Assembly: GCA_015501055.1 (NCBI GenBank)
Contig: JADNYV010000571.1
Coordinates: 1-21,502 of the forward strand
DNA from: Mucidula mucida
Lineage: Eukaryota; Basidiomycota; Agaricomycetes; Agaricales; Physalacriaceae
Direction of reading: 5' to 3'
Length of the DNA: 21,502 nt
Below the pieces are notes generated by a model. The model searched no databases, had not been told where the DNA came from, and saw only the letters and a list, made by a program, of their open reading frames with translations. The translations under genes and the position numbers were made by a program. Position 1 is the stretch's first letter. The number at the start of each line of letters is the position of its first letter. Below, one piece after another: positions 7,250-17,247 of the stretch.

Positions 7250-7263
7250 CACTCTCGAGAGTG
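7250..7263. repeat. Perfect 14-bp palindrome
   Basis: CACTCTCGAGAGTG is self-complementary and starts two bases beyond the stop codon of the reverse-strand model at 7265. It is intact in unit B at 17745-17758, although neighbouring bases changed. It could be a protein-binding site or part of a 3' end signal; this is unproven. Confidence 0.5.
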
Positions 7264-7264
7264 T

Positions 7265-7613
7265 CTACAGAGCAAAAAATACACTTGAGAGATTAGTATG
7301 AGATAGGACTATATCATGGTAAACACCCAAAGTCTGACAGAAACACATACATGAACATATCCCACCTACTGACACTTACGGAGAAGTACATATCGCCGAA
7401 ACATCCAAATCCAACATGACTCAACGACGCAATCAGACGTCCCAATAAACGACTGTAACCAATGCATAGCACCCTGGAGATGATATCTGTCGGGTCACAA
7501 TGTCGATATCGCGTATTCGCAGATGGATATCCGCTCCGCCCTAAGCGCGGATAACCCACATCCTCCCAGCGTTCCAGATGTCCAATCGACTCGGAACTAG
7601 GGCCGAAAGATTG
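7265..7613 (-). CDS. Possible reverse-strand two-exon gene, 5' partial
   Basis: On the reverse strand exon 7613-7380 (78 codons) is followed by a 46-nt intron at 7379-7334 with GTAAGT donor and TGTCAG acceptor, then exon 7333-7265 ending in TAG. The joined frame reads for example ESIGHLERWEDVGYPRLG, later CDPTDIISRVLCIGYSRLLG and SLSHVGFGCFGDMYFS, giving about 100 residues with mixed hydrophobic stretches. An in-frame TAA lies just upstream and no start or further exon was found, so the 5' end is unknown. Unit B loses two bases beside the donor and would be out of frame. No domain recognised. Confidence 0.3.
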
Positions 7614-7636
7614 TTATTGAATGGTTCCATACGGGT

Positions 7637-8011
7637 ATGACAACCCCAAGTGATCGGTATCACTTGAACTCGAACCACCACATGTCCGAGTTCACAGTGG
7701 TTACACTAACGCGCTTTCCTGCTTTCCTACTCTCTCGTTACTCTGGCTGTCCTGAATTTACCCTGAGACTCTTGATAGGAGTAGGTACGTCAGATTCCGA
7801 CGGTCGTGAAGGCGGAGAACGCGTGCGGTGAGTGGCGTTTCGCGAAAGAGCCTCTGGGATGCGGTGAGGACCCTGCACATCGATGACACGAGGATATCTG
7901 GGCCCTGTGACGTCTCCGGGGCTGTTGGAATCTTATCTTGCCCGACATCGGATGTGGGGAAATGATGCCTGCCTCCGTCCCTCTGACAGTTTTGGCTAAC
8001 AGTCGTTTGCC
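7637..8011 (+). other. Candidate exons upstream of 8012, unresolved
   Basis: A + frame from ATG 7637 (MTTPSDRYHLNSNHH, then hydrophobic RFPAFLLSRYSG) runs into a GTACGT donor at 7786. Further on, one frame reads SLWDAVRTLHIDDTRI and another reads LLESYLARHRMWGNDACL, but they do not connect in phase. A long open frame on the opposite strand covers the same bases in unit B (18222-18668). I cannot say which strand is coding. Confidence 0.2.
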
Positions 8012-8639
8012 ATGTCATTTTGGTCACTTTACAACTGGGATAGATTTATTTGGTCTAAATATACTGCCTGCAGATGTCAGTACACCCGCGAACGCATTCG
8101 TTCCAACGTTAACGTTCGAAGCATGTTCTGTCAACAGAATGCACACAAGGTTCGTACCTTTTCCGCGTTTCAACGGCTTCATTTCATCCTGACTGATATC
8201 ATATGCTGATATATCGCTACGGGCTATCTTCTCCGCGCCCAGAGCAAAGCAATTAGCAACGCAAAGCGTTGCAGTGAAAAGACGTGTCCGTAAGTTTTCA
8301 CTATCCCCGAGTCCAGACGCCGCTGACTGACTCCCATCAGATTCTCAGGGACATGTCGTGATGTTAATCCTACGCTCTGGGCACTGAACTTTGATTCGAA
8401 GAACGGGATACACGCCACAGTCCATTCTACGGGTCAAGGTAACTTTCATTCGATTTGGGTTCACCATTCGTGTTGGAGTCTTCTTCTCTCTCTTTCTACC
8501 TCCTGTTCCTTTCCTGTAAGAGTCAGGGCGGTTACGCGTCACTAAGCAAAATATGTGGCGGCGCAATTTGCGCCCGAATCTGCACAGATCTTCCCCCAAT
8601 CAAATGTCCGTGTGTCGCGGCCTCGATCGCCCGCGTTGA
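8012..8639 (+). CDS. Four-exon cysteine-containing small protein, unrecognised
   Basis: Exons 8012-8149, 8243-8289, 8341-8438 and 8527-8639 join in frame from ATG to TGA 8637-8639, about 130 residues. Introns: 8150-8242 (93 nt, weak donor GTTCGT), 8290-8340 (51 nt, GTAAGT/CAG) and 8439-8526 (88 nt, GTAACT/CAG). The protein starts MSFWSLYNWDRFIWSKY, has Cys pairs in YTACRCQY and a cluster CSEKTCPFSGTC, then LWALNFDSKNGIHATVHS, and ends in a basic Arg/Asn-rich tail. Part of that Cys cluster is encoded next to a perfect DNA inverted repeat (8256-8272). The frame of the last exon is uncertain because all three frames are open. Unit B has several indels in exon 1 and is broken. Confidence 0.35.
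8256..8272. repeat. Perfect inverted repeat, 7-bp arms
   Basis: GCAACGC and GCGTTGC flank AAA. It lies in a candidate exon and is unchanged in unit B. Confidence 0.5.
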
Positions 8640-8640
8640 T

Positions 8641-8660
8641 GTACATCTTATTAGATGTAC
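8641..8660. repeat. Perfect hairpin, 8-bp arms and TATT loop
   Basis: GTACATCT (8641-8648) and AGATGTAC (8653-8660) pair perfectly around TATT, directly after the TGA of the 8012-8639 model. It is conserved at 19125-19144. It could form in RNA near a 3' end; no function is shown. Confidence 0.5.
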
Positions 8661-8837
8661 GTAGCTATGCAGAATTCGTTAAAAGGCGATGGAACTTACC
8701 TGGAATCATCATCCCTTCCTCTCTTCTCCCGGTTCGTGATATTCCTTCCTTATATACCTCGCTCCTCGTCTCATGGTCTCGAAGATACCCTCCTCGCTGC
8801 TCCCGCTCATCGTATGTCCCGGACATCGCAACACGTT

Positions 8838-9496
8838 TAGGAGGTGACCGCCGTTGATGGAAACCCGGTGTTTCTTCCTCCCACCATCATCACCGATTTC
8901 CTTGTGGGAGCCCACCGTCTTTGGCCTCTCTCTGGTACGTCAATTTCTTTGCCTTGTTTTCGAGGAGCTTGCTGACGACTTGGACAGCCATCCTTGGGGG
9001 ATCAACGCGCTGCTCTGTGAGTCGTTGTTCACGCTGTCCATAAGCACTACTGACTCGCCACCCTTTCCTTAGACATCGACTTGCTCTTACTGAGGAGGTA
9101 AGTCTTCCTCTTTGCGTCTCCTACCCAACCGCTCATCATATTCGCCGTAGTTATGGCACTCCCGCCTCTGTTACTACACACCGTACGTCGTCCTCTTCTT
9201 GCCTTTCTCCAGACGGTGGCTAACAATTCTTACAGACCTCGGGAATGTATCCGACGTCGCCGGCGTTGTGTGGGACGTTGTCTTCGCGACGTGTCCCTTG
9301 TCCCATTTGGCTTCGTGCCAGTGGACGGCGACAAAGATCCGACTTTGGCTATTCCGGCCATGTCGTTGTTCGTGCTCGCCAGTCCTGGTACGTCTACAGG
9401 CTTCTTGTTGCCGAGTTCGCTGACGAAGCCCTATCCTAGTCGTGTCGGACATGGCCCTCTTCGTTGGCATGGACTAGGATACGACGAGAAGAGTGA
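8838..9496 (+). pseudogene. Unit A copy of a six-exon membrane-like gene, frame broken
   Basis: Same exon set as the open unit B copy at 19342-19977: exon to 8936 followed by GTACGT at 8937, then short exons at about 8991-9019, 9073-9098, 9151-9182, 9237-9388 and 9433-9496. In unit A the second exon is two bases longer, the third gains a G before its donor, and the fifth and sixth differ by several indels, so no single frame runs through. One piece reads PVFLPPTIITDFLVGAH, which agrees with unit B. Splice sites remain good, so this is recent decay or base-calling error in one of the two copies. Confidence 0.35.
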
Positions 9497-9674
9497 TGTT
9501 TGAGTAAAGGTGCGCCTCCTCCAGCTGTGGGGCACTTTGAAGTTATGTCTTCTGCAGAGCGGAACGGTGGGTGATCCTTCTATCGTGTTCATTATTATGC
9601 AGGCTTATTATCCGTAGGCGTGGATTAAAGCTGTCCGCTTCGACGTCTCCGTGATCCTATTCGATTGCGGCAAC

Positions 9675-9990
9675 ATGATTCGAAGCTCCGAGTTGTCGAC
9701 CTCGTTGAAGCGTAGCGCTGACCATCTGCCTCCAGAGCCGCCGACTAAACGTCGTCGTCCAACAGAATCGGGTGCAGAGCGTGCTACAGTATGTTGTTGA
9801 TAACTCTTCCGATATGAGACTGATTGGTTCCCTCAGACAGGTTGGAGCCCAGGGCGAAACGGAATCATAGGGCCATTATATTACCGCTGAACACGACAAA
9901 AGGTAAGCTTATGACGCAGACGCCATGAGATGAAGGAAGACAGTTGTTCCTTCTAGTAGACGGAGGAGCGTAACTCGCTTCACGTGGTGA
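9675..9990 (+). CDS. Small basic protein with KRRR nuclear-localisation-like motif
   Basis: Exon 9675-9788 encodes MIRSSELSTSLKRSADH followed by PPEPPTKRRRPTES, a classical single-part nuclear localisation pattern in a Pro-rich setting. A 52-nt intron (9789-9840, GTATGT to ACAG) follows. In unit A the next exon then reads ten codons to TAG at 9868-9870, giving about 47 residues. In unit B the acceptor region lacks one G and the exon continues LEPRAKRNHR, then through a second intron (9903-9943 in A coordinates) to VVPSSRRRSVTRFTW and TGA 9988-9990, but unit B has lost two bases in exon 1. The undamaged gene was probably about 70 residues. It sits about 85 bases before the centrin start, on the same strand. 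Family unknown. Confidence 0.4.
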
Positions 9991-10010
9991 CTACCAAAGC
10001 CCTAACCCTA
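9981..10010 (+). promoter_or_regulatory. CACGTG and CCCTAACCCTA motifs upstream of centrin
   Basis: CACGTG (9981-9986) is the core bound by bHLH factors. CCCTAACCCTA (10000-10010) is nearly two copies of the TTAGGG-type telomere repeat. Both lie 66-95 bases before the centrin ATG and are unchanged in unit B (about 20453-20482). Such telomere-box motifs are known promoter elements in some eukaryotes. Function here is inferred from position and conservation only. Confidence 0.3.
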
Positions 10011-10075
10011 GGCAAGCCTCTCTTCTATCCACACCAGCATCTGCACCCAATCATCCTCCACCTACCGTCACGACA

Positions 10076-10670
10076 ATGACGCGCCCGTACCCATTAGCAT
10101 TCGATGTACGGATCCTCGGCAGCTGCCTAGAAGGCGAAACGGCGCACGCATAGCCGCCCAGAGATTTCGGACGAGCAGAAGCAGGAAATCAAAGAGGCGT
10201 TTGAGCTGTTCGACACGGACAAGGATGGCTGCATCGACTATCCGCGCCCTTGGCTTCGACCTGAACAAGGCAGAGGTGCTAAAGCGACAAGACGGGTCAT
10301 GGCTTGATGGAGTTCGAGGCTTTCGCGAGAACCAGTGCGTGTTTTTGCTCTTTATCGCCGGCAGTGAATTTACGCGAAAAAGTGAGCGAAAAGCTGCTCG
10401 AGCGTGATCCCCTCGAGGACCTGCAACGCGCTTTCCGCCTTTTTGACGACGACCATACCGGAAAGATCAGCCTGCGCAATTTACGTCGCGTCGCGAAGGA
10501 GATTGGCGACCGGCTAGAGGACGACGAGCTGTGCGTTCCTTCCATTTCTTCCATCGCAGGCGTCAGCTCACGTTTTTGACAGACAGGCCATGATCGACGA
10601 ATTTGACCTTGGCCAAGACGGAGAGATCAGCGAACAAGAGTTCTACGCTATCATGAGAGACGACGTTTGA
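10076..10670 (+). CDS. CDC31: Centrin (CDC31-type EF-hand protein), disrupted 5' half
   Basis: Centrins are calcium-binding EF-hand proteins of the spindle pole body and mRNA-export complexes. The match is clear: [21 protein letters not shown] (EF1), [14 protein letters not shown] (EF2), [18 protein letters not shown] and [20 protein letters not shown] (EF3), [16 protein letters not shown] (EF4). Introns at 10335-10364 (only 30 nt) and 10531-10582 keep frame from EF2 to TGA 10668-10670. Two family-conserved pieces are absent: about 20 nt after IDY (the HELKVAM segment) and about 14 nt after AEVLK; unit B lacks the same bases. These gaps shift frame. The N-terminal frame from ATG 10076 also hits TAG before EF1. 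EF4 has Gly at the third loop position (DLGQDG), where unit B has Asp. As written, the full-length protein cannot be made. Confidence 0.75.
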
Positions 10671-11063
10671 GGCTGTTGTCGAACATACATATTGTCATCC
10701 ATCTGCTTTGTGTCTTGCTATCCCGTGTGTCTTTCTCATATTTCGGTTAATTGTTGTCTGACAGTGTACGCAGGTAGTGACTATATATCGCTGTATTCTG
10801 TGTAACCATCTATTGACATTCACGATCTTCTTATTAGTGAGGCACTCTGTGTCTGAACGCTACGTGTTCAAATTGAGACGGAGTGGTACGAAGATGCGCT
10901 CCTCTAGCCTATGGTAACCGCGCTACCCTAAGTAGCGACTTGCTCTGTGCATCGTCTTCTCAAAGGTAGCGTGGGTGTTGGTCTGACAATTCAGGGAACC
11001 TAGTAGTTGATGATTTACGCCAGCGGATTGCCTCGACAGCCAAATCAAGCACGAGGATTGACA
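10671..11063. other. Centrin 3' flank to the unit junction
   Basis: AT-rich 3' flank with no supported gene. A short reverse open stretch (10923-11240) crosses the A/B junction and is judged chance. The last ~20 bases before 11064 match the end of the window apart from one base. Confidence 0.4.
10921..10937. repeat. Hairpin CGCTAC / GTAGCG
   Basis: Perfect 6-bp arms around CCTAA, about 125 bases before the unit junction. It is conserved at 21358-21374 at the same distance from the window end, although bases around it changed. Confidence 0.45.
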
Positions 11064-11254
11064 AGAACTGTGCACTTGCCCTTTCCAATTCGACACAAAA
11101 TACACCTGCAAAAGTCCCAGCAGGGCTCGACAAACAAGCAAGCCTCTTGAATGTTTCGGATTTGAATCATCGCCGAAAAGAAGGTAACCCCTAATCAAAG
11201 TCTTCTTTTCTTCAACCACCGACGACCGAGGACTCTCCAAATCTATAAAAGCCG

Positions 11255-11973
11255 ATGGCTGCCATCCGTGTTAGATACGTTGTTCTCTACGTTCAACTCT
11301 CATCTCACATGGCCCCAACGACGCCTCCGCAAGTGCACTCTCCTACTTCAACGTCCGAGACGTCGTCAGTTGCTCGAGCAAAGACCTTGGCGGAGTGGTA
11401 TGTGCTCTCTAAACGGAACACTACGAGTGATCCTGACTCTTCATAGGGAAGAGAAAATGAAAGACCCCGCGTTGAGGTGCGTTATCTCGCATCCAGTGCA
11501 GAATGCTAATCACTGTCCATCCTTCCAGAGCACTCCTTTAAGGCCTGTACGGGCGAGCGGCTATCGAGTAAGTGTCTGCGCTCCATCACCAGAGTGTAAA
11601 AATGACACGTCAGTAGGAAGGCCACAGCGCAACTGATAACCGAGATGAAGGAGGATCGCGTGGACCGGCAACGGGATCGAGAGGACCGCCAAAAGGATCG
11701 AGAGGACCGCCGCGAAATCCTTATGATGCTCATCAAGAACCAGTAAGTGTCTGTATGCTTACCACTAGTTTCGAAGGCTAATGCTTCGACAGGCAAGGCG
11801 TCTTCATGACCATGTTCACGAAGTACGTGTCTTGACTTCTGTTTCGGATGGAATGCTCATGAACTAAAAGCATGTGGACGTTGTTTAAGGACACCGGTAT
11901 TGCTGACGGTGATGATAGTATTCACGACGGGACGTGTAAATGTATCTTGGGCTGTAACTTTGTTTGCTGTTGA
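11255..11973 (+). CDS. M1 copy in unit B
   Basis: Exon for exon identical to the unit A gene (192-910) as far as I can see. Exons are 11255-11397, 11447-11476, 11529-11567, 11614-11742, 11793-11822 and 11871-11973. The internal TAA is present at 11539-11541. Its presence in both copies makes a random base-calling error less likely, unless both units were corrected from the same reads. Same promoter block at 11164-11254. Confidence 0.5.
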
Positions 11974-12527
11974 GCCCTTGAAGTGCCTTGCTTTGTGCTC
12001 TCCGGGGCATGGAGCAATGGTTGCCCGTAAGTGGATGCTGGTCTCCGTGACAGGGCCAGTGTTCCAAACCCACCACGGTCCCGAGGCGCGAAATTCGCAA
12101 GTGGCGCTCAAACCGTCAACGGCCGTGGTGCTCTGCAGCGTGTGACTGGGCACACATGTGGTGCAGAACTCGGTGATTGAAGCGGCAATCACTGGGATGT
12201 AATTCTTCTTCTTCTTCTTCTGAATCAAGAAGGTAGTAACCCCTAAAGTCTCTTCTTCCACGACCACCGAGGACTGCCCAAATCGTATAACGGCTGCCTT
12301 CCGCGTCAGATACGTTGCTCTCTATATTCCACTCTCATCTCCCATGGCCCCAGCTACGCGTATAAAACAGCAGTCAGCGTTGACATGTCGCGTCGGGTGA
12401 ATCTCCGCTGATCATTTATACTGTTAGGGCCCTTCTCCGCAGGACGGCGGACCAGCCTCCCCTAGAGTAAGTGTGTGCGCTCTATGACCATTCCCAGTCA
12501 TAATGTTTTGATAGTCCATTGTTAGCG

Positions 12528-12911
12528 ATGATCATCGACCAGGTCCTTATGGATCGCCAAGGTCTCAACATGCCAGTGGAGCAGCTGAGGAAGGAGCACA
12601 AGCAGTGGGAGAGTGACCGGTGAGTGTGCATCTAAGTAGTTCTTCAACTCAAAGATTCCAAACAAGCTTTGACAGGGATGAGCTGAAAGCTCAACTTACA
12701 CGTCTCGAAGACCGTTGTGCTCGTCTAGAAGACCATCTTAAAATCAAGTAAGCCTTTGGTTCTGCCTCAGGCTAATGCTTCACTGACAAGCAGGGTCTCA
12801 GTGCAGTCGGGGTCATTGTTTGGTACGTTCAATTACCTTATTGCTCTTGTTTGGCAAATTAATCACTCACTCATACAAAAAGGCTGTGTACGCTTGGGGC
12901 GGTGTTGCTAA
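12528..12911 (+). CDS. M2 copy in unit B
   Basis: Same four exons as 1464-1847, shifted by 11064, ending at TAA 12909-12911. The upstream remnant of the first exon differs by one A (near 12367), which opens a few more codons after ATGGCCCC, but it still ends in a stop before the coil exon. The 33-bp repeat follows at 12922-12987. Confidence 0.45.
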
Positions 12912-13294
12912 AATGGTTACAGAAAGGGTGTGCACACTTGGCGTCGGCGTTGTCGAAAGGGCGTGCACGCTTGGCTACGGCGTTGTTGAAAGGGTAACGA
13001 GGCCGCTTCGGAAACAGTATGAGTACGCGTTGTAAACGTCGATGAGGCGTGCTGTCCGGCCCGAGTGCCTTTATTTCCTCTGCTTTCATCATGCTCGCCA
13101 GTCGCGATTTGGCTGTAGGGAACCCGACTAACGTCTGTGGCGATCGCCTCTGAGCTCATCAACGGCAATGCTTGTGACTTCAGCCAGCTTTTGCTGGTCT
13201 TGTAGACTTGGAACATGCATTCAACAATCCCAGTACCTAATGTCTCGAATCTGAATCATCGCTCTTTCACCAACCACCGAGAACCCAAATAGCA

Positions 13295-13542
13295 ATGGCT
13301 GCCTTCTACGTTGAACTATCATCTCCCATGCCTCCTCCGCAGGAGCAATCGCCTTCCTCGGTTGCGAGAGCCAAAAGTCTCAAAGAATGGTATGTGCTCT
13401 CCTCTCCATTCGGAAGACTACAAGTGATCCTGACTTCTGCTTAGGGAGAACGATCTTAAAGACCCGGCACTACAGTGCGTTCGATCCGTCCTGTAGACTG
13501 CTACTCACCGTTCATGCCGTCAGAGCGCTGTCATAAGACGAC
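13295..13542 (+). pseudogene. M3 copy in unit B, cut off in exon 3
   Basis: Exons 1 and 2 are kept (13295-13389 and 13445-13474, one synonymous CTT/CTA change). Exon 3 stops after seven bases at 13530. Then 12 bases of unrelated sequence (13531-13542) join directly to sequence matching 2993 of unit A. The coiled-coil exon, its four heptad repeats and the 3' part are gone. The short filler at the junction is typical of end-joining repair of a deletion. Confidence 0.7.
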
Positions 13543-13720
13543 TAAGGGATCTTGACGATGGACTGAGAGCGCGTCAAGTCCCGCAGAACTCCAAGAAGTG
13601 GACAAAAACAATGTGTTATTTGACTAGTGTACGGCGGGAACGGCAAGTATTTACTACCAAAGTCTAAGCGAGAGACAAGTCTACTGATTGTAGAGGCACG
13701 CCTCGCTAAAGGGCGTTTTT

Positions 13721-13802
13721 AACGTTGTAGCTCATACCGTCAAGGTGCCCTGCTAAGGCGGTTGGGGTTCTCGGGCGAGATTCAAACCGAAAGAGGTCCG
13801 TT
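13721..13802 (+). ncRNA. tRNA-Ser-like sequence, unit B copy
   Basis: Matches 3171-3252 with A-box-like, GCT anticodon loop and B-box-like parts unchanged. The A-rich tract after it is rearranged (13851-13866), as is common for A-rich tails. See the unit A entry for the reasons it is not called a working tRNA. Confidence 0.3.
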
Positions 13803-14689
13803 ACCCAGGGACGGGGCTGGCGAGTGCAGCGTTGAATCTCTCGCGCTCTGATGCAAAAAAAGGGGGGTCTCGGGTGCTGCTTTCGCTACTCCAAGGAGGG
13901 CGGGCAGGATACCAGGCTAAACACCAACTGCGCGCAAGGTCGGTTCGGGTGGTGAGCCCAGCATACCATACCTGGCTCGCGCAGTCCCCGTCTGGGCAGT
14001 ACAAGCATCACTTCTGACACTTGCACCATGGTGTTTGCCCCAGCACACACGGACAAACTAGGGAGGTCTGTTAGCTGAAGCGATGCGAGTCACTGCGACA
14101 TACCGTGCTGCCCAACAAGTCGTGGCACTGAAGCTTGCGAGTCGCGGCAGAGGCGAGTAACCAGAGGAACGGCGACGACAAGAACACGGTACAATGGGGC
14201 ATAGTGACAGCATAATGGCGGGAAGAAAAGGAGGATAACGAGATTCACGGCAGTTCTGGTGGTCTTTATACCTCGTCGACATTAGAGTTTGATATATGCG
14301 GCGGTTGTCTGGAACCGTTGTTACTGATGGGAATTTCTGGGCACTCCGTCGCATCACATATCGATGACATGACAAAGGTGTGGCGCATTGAATCCTCATC
14401 CTCCTGTGGTTTCATTCGACTCGGACTGTGAGTACGATTTGAAAGAGACATGTTTGATCGTGTTAGACAAAATATACAGTCCTATAGTCCAAGAATAAGA
14501 GCAAGCCGTTAGCCGCCCTTCGTAATAGCTAGCATGATCGATATTCGTTACTGATGCGACGAATATTACAAGGTGACGGCACACGGACATAGACTCTATT
14601 ATTCGTACTTGAATAGCTCGAGATGATGTCTACACACTGGTAAATCAGTACTTGAAGCTAGTACAGAAAGCGAATTTACCTGCTGACGA

Positions 14690-15412
14690 GTGCGCCACAG
14701 AAGGATGTCCACACGGGGACCTGAATCAAGCTTTATCCAAGGCAACGATCGGGCGCCCAGAGAACGCTCAATATTGCTCCGACAGGGACCTGAATTCAAT
14801 CTCTGCGTAACCTCATTCGAACTCTCCCACTTACCATCACCTTCACGGCAAAATTATCCCGGTGAGCTCGTTCTCCCCTACCTCTTGCTCGTCTACTGAA
14901 GATTCATTGTGTCAGGACAGTCTTCGCGGACGACGGAGAGAAGGTAAGCAAAGAGCGACTCGGACGACGTTGTCGAAATCCAGAAACCGCGAGACCCGCT
15001 CACTTCGTCGAGAACCGGGGTTAGAATTGCCGGACGTCAGGAAAGGCGTGTACAACATGCAGTCTTTGCGGCCGACGTCAAGTAGGTATAGAGCAGAGAA
15101 GGTAAGCGAAATAAACAACTTGCTAAGACTTACGCTGACGTTCGCCAGAAACCGGCTCCGGCTCAATTCTTCGAGAACCATGGTCAGAATGGCGGGAAGT
15201 CGAAAAGGTGCGTGAAGTCCTCGAGACGGGTTCTCATCATCCGTAGAGTTTTACCAGCTCGGGTAGTCCAGATTCGGGGTCAAAATAGGGAGCAGACAGA
15301 GAGAAGGTGCGTGTTGAAATCCTCCACGACTTTCACGATTACCCGTCGTCAGAGCAGGGCACACGATGTGTGAGACGCTCAAATCCTCAAGAACCGGGTT
15401 CAGATTGGCGGG
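14690..15412 (+). pseudogene. Unit B copy of the EPG-repeat exon locus
   Basis: Corresponds to 4123-4860. The three 35-nt repeats are kept, but the continuous unit A frame is split near 14812, where about 14 bases of unit A (GGTCAGTGGGATTC) are absent. Substitutions in the SIRREPG frame are a mix of silent and amino-acid-changing, so there is no clear sign of selection for that frame. Confidence 0.25.
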
Positions 15413-15490
15413 AGCAGGAGATGGAGCAGACAGGCGGAGGTACGTTATCCCATTTGGCGTCGTACCAGAAGACCGGATGCAGAGAGACCT

Positions 15491-15859
15491 ATGGAGACCA
15501 TTAATCATCAACAGGTCCAGCGCGATAAGGGTCAACTGAAGGAGACATTGAGGCACGATGTCATGGCAAGAGGCAGGAACATTGATCAACTTGATCCGGA
15601 TCGGCAACTTGACGGTTTGCTTCATCCCGTCACGTCCTCTAGCCTCAAGAATGTCAAGTATTCGATACAACGCGTCGGCGCCTCAGGCGCCTCCAGAACT
15701 GTCAACGATTCATCTTTCTTCAGCCTTTCAAGACGCGACGAACGGCATCATGGGAATTACAGCAGGCTGCAGCGTGGATGGCCTCGCCGGCCAGGCTTGG
15801 ATTCCAGGCAAAAAGCGTGTTTTCTCTTCATTTTTTCGTCTTTTTCGGGTCTGGTTTAG
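15491..15859 (+). CDS. Unit B copy of the METINHQQ open frame
   Basis: The first ~69 codons match 4939-5331 with only silent changes. One extra base near 15697 then moves this copy to another frame; the continuing homologous peptide (HLSSAFQDATNGIMGITAG) is read one frame over and runs into SVDGLAGQAWIPG. The 11 bases AGCGTGGATGG present here are missing in unit A. Confidence 0.3.
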   Translation: METINHQQVQRDKGQLKETLRHDVMARGRNIDQLDPDRQLDGLLHPVTSSSLKNVKYSIQRVGASGASRTVNDSSFFSLSRRDERHHGNYSRLQRGWPRRPGLDSRQKACFLFIFSSFSGLV

Positions 15860-16696
15860 TCCTAGCTCAACGTTAGATATTTCATTCAAATCCGTGAGTC
15901 GTCCTCTCTTGGCGTTTTGATTTCAAGTTGATTCGCAGCATACAGTGCGTTCAAAGTGGCGGCGGTGGCTTCACCACCCCAATACTGGCACTTTCAAGCC
16001 ATGCAAACAACGTCGTGCTGCGGTTTATCAGCATGGCTGTCCTCGCCGGACCGGGCTTTTGGTCCAGGCGAAAAAGGGTGCGTGTTCTGATTCGATTTGA
16101 GCTTTGGGATTGATTCGGGCGCTGGAACGGTGGCGTCATTCGCTCTGATTCGACCAAGCTCTCATCTCACAAGTCCCTCTAGAAAACGTGAGGCGGCTTC
16201 GCCGCCTCTGGAAGAAATCAATCGTGAACGACACTGCGGTGGCTCACGAACATGCCATCTCTGACAACTCCAGCGTGTATTGGCCTCGCCGGCCCGGCTT
16301 TTTTTTCGGGCGCGAACGGTGCAAATGTTTGATTTCAATTTCTTCTTCACCTCTCACCCGTTTTCCGTAGGCCCTCCCTGTATTGCCATCAAATCTTTGC
16401 ATCATTCGACTCGTACGGTGACTATCCGCCGCTGATGGCGATCTGGATCTTGCGGGCTATCGGATTTATGGTCGGATTAGGACGTGTTCGCGGTAAACTT
16501 GGCAAGTACGTTATTCTGCTCTCTGAAATTGAGTGCTAAATCATTATACCAGGATGCAGTGCACGTCAGCTGTCTCACTGGATCGCTTGTCTCGCCCAAC
16601 TTGTCACTGTTTCAAGAACGATGTTCCGCCCACGCCACACATCAACTATCGCGTCCTCTCCCCCCGACTAACGCGCTGTAGGCGTCATTGACATAG

Positions 16697-17247
16697 GTGA
16701 CTCGCCGTCATCTTCTACCCTCCGCGAATTCTCGCCCCGCCAGTCGCTACGCTCTCGCTCGACCGCCTGAATCCCTCACGGAGTTATACTTGTGCACCGT
16801 GCCTTGGCAACCTCGTGTCATTTAGCCCGATTTAGAACTCACGGACGTCGGTTTAATGGACGCTTTGGGACGCGTCTGTTACCAATGTGTCTTTTGGGTA
16901 CGTTATGTCTTCGTACCTTTGCTTTCTGAACTGACGGCTGCCTACTCTCTTGGAATCACAGGTATCGCCGCTGCACTCGCATCTCACGCTTCGTATTACG
17001 CGCTCTCACCTCCCGTCTTTTTCCCAGTACGCCGACTCCAGACCTCGACTCAAGCAACGCCCTGCCAAATCCAAGGGGGGCCGGCTTCAGCGCTGAACGA
17101 TCAACCGCTAATGGCGATTCAGATCTGACGGAGCTCGGGCTTACACACGCATTTGGACGTCCTGGCGATGGTACGTTATTCCTATCATTTCACTTATTGC
17201 GCTAACAACGAATTTCAGTGCCTGAAACTCTAGTTGAATTACGCTGA
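16697..17247 (+). pseudogene. Unit B copy of the DLELTDVGL gene, with stop and indels
   Basis: Corresponds to 6173-6721. TAT is replaced by TAG in VIYPD (about 16824), and extra or missing bases lie in the large middle exon, so the unit A frame is lost. The splice sites (GTACGT/CAG) remain. Confidence 0.4.

Larger units (their letters stand above)
1..11063. repeat. Tandem unit A (first head-to-tail copy)
   Basis: The whole of this segment recurs, in the same orientation and order, from 11064 to the end of the window. Unit A starts at the first base of the window and runs to the point where the sequence beginning AGAACTGTGCACTTGCC reappears. It carries every locus described here in its longer form, including about 526 bases (2467-2992) missing from unit B. 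The left flank of unit A lies outside the window, so its true left boundary is unknown. Confidence 0.97.

Noticed and set aside
8555..8857. Open frame with LLDVRSYAEFVK, resembling a rhodanese-type DVR motif
   Set aside because: It begins at a GTG, overlaps a better-supported spliced exon, lacks the downstream catalytic loop of rhodaneses and is shortened in unit B. A chance match is more likely.
9174..9470. 98-codon reverse frame rich in Arg/Thr
   Set aside because: It is antisense to several exons with good GT/AG borders on the plus strand and is disrupted in unit B. Its composition is what GC-rich exons give on the opposite strand.
10335..10364. Reading straight through this stretch as centrin coding sequence
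   Set aside because: The 30 bases stay open, but removing them as a GTGCGT...CAG intron restores a centrin-like junction (FARTMNLREK). The inserted Cys/Ser-rich segment has no counterpart in centrins.
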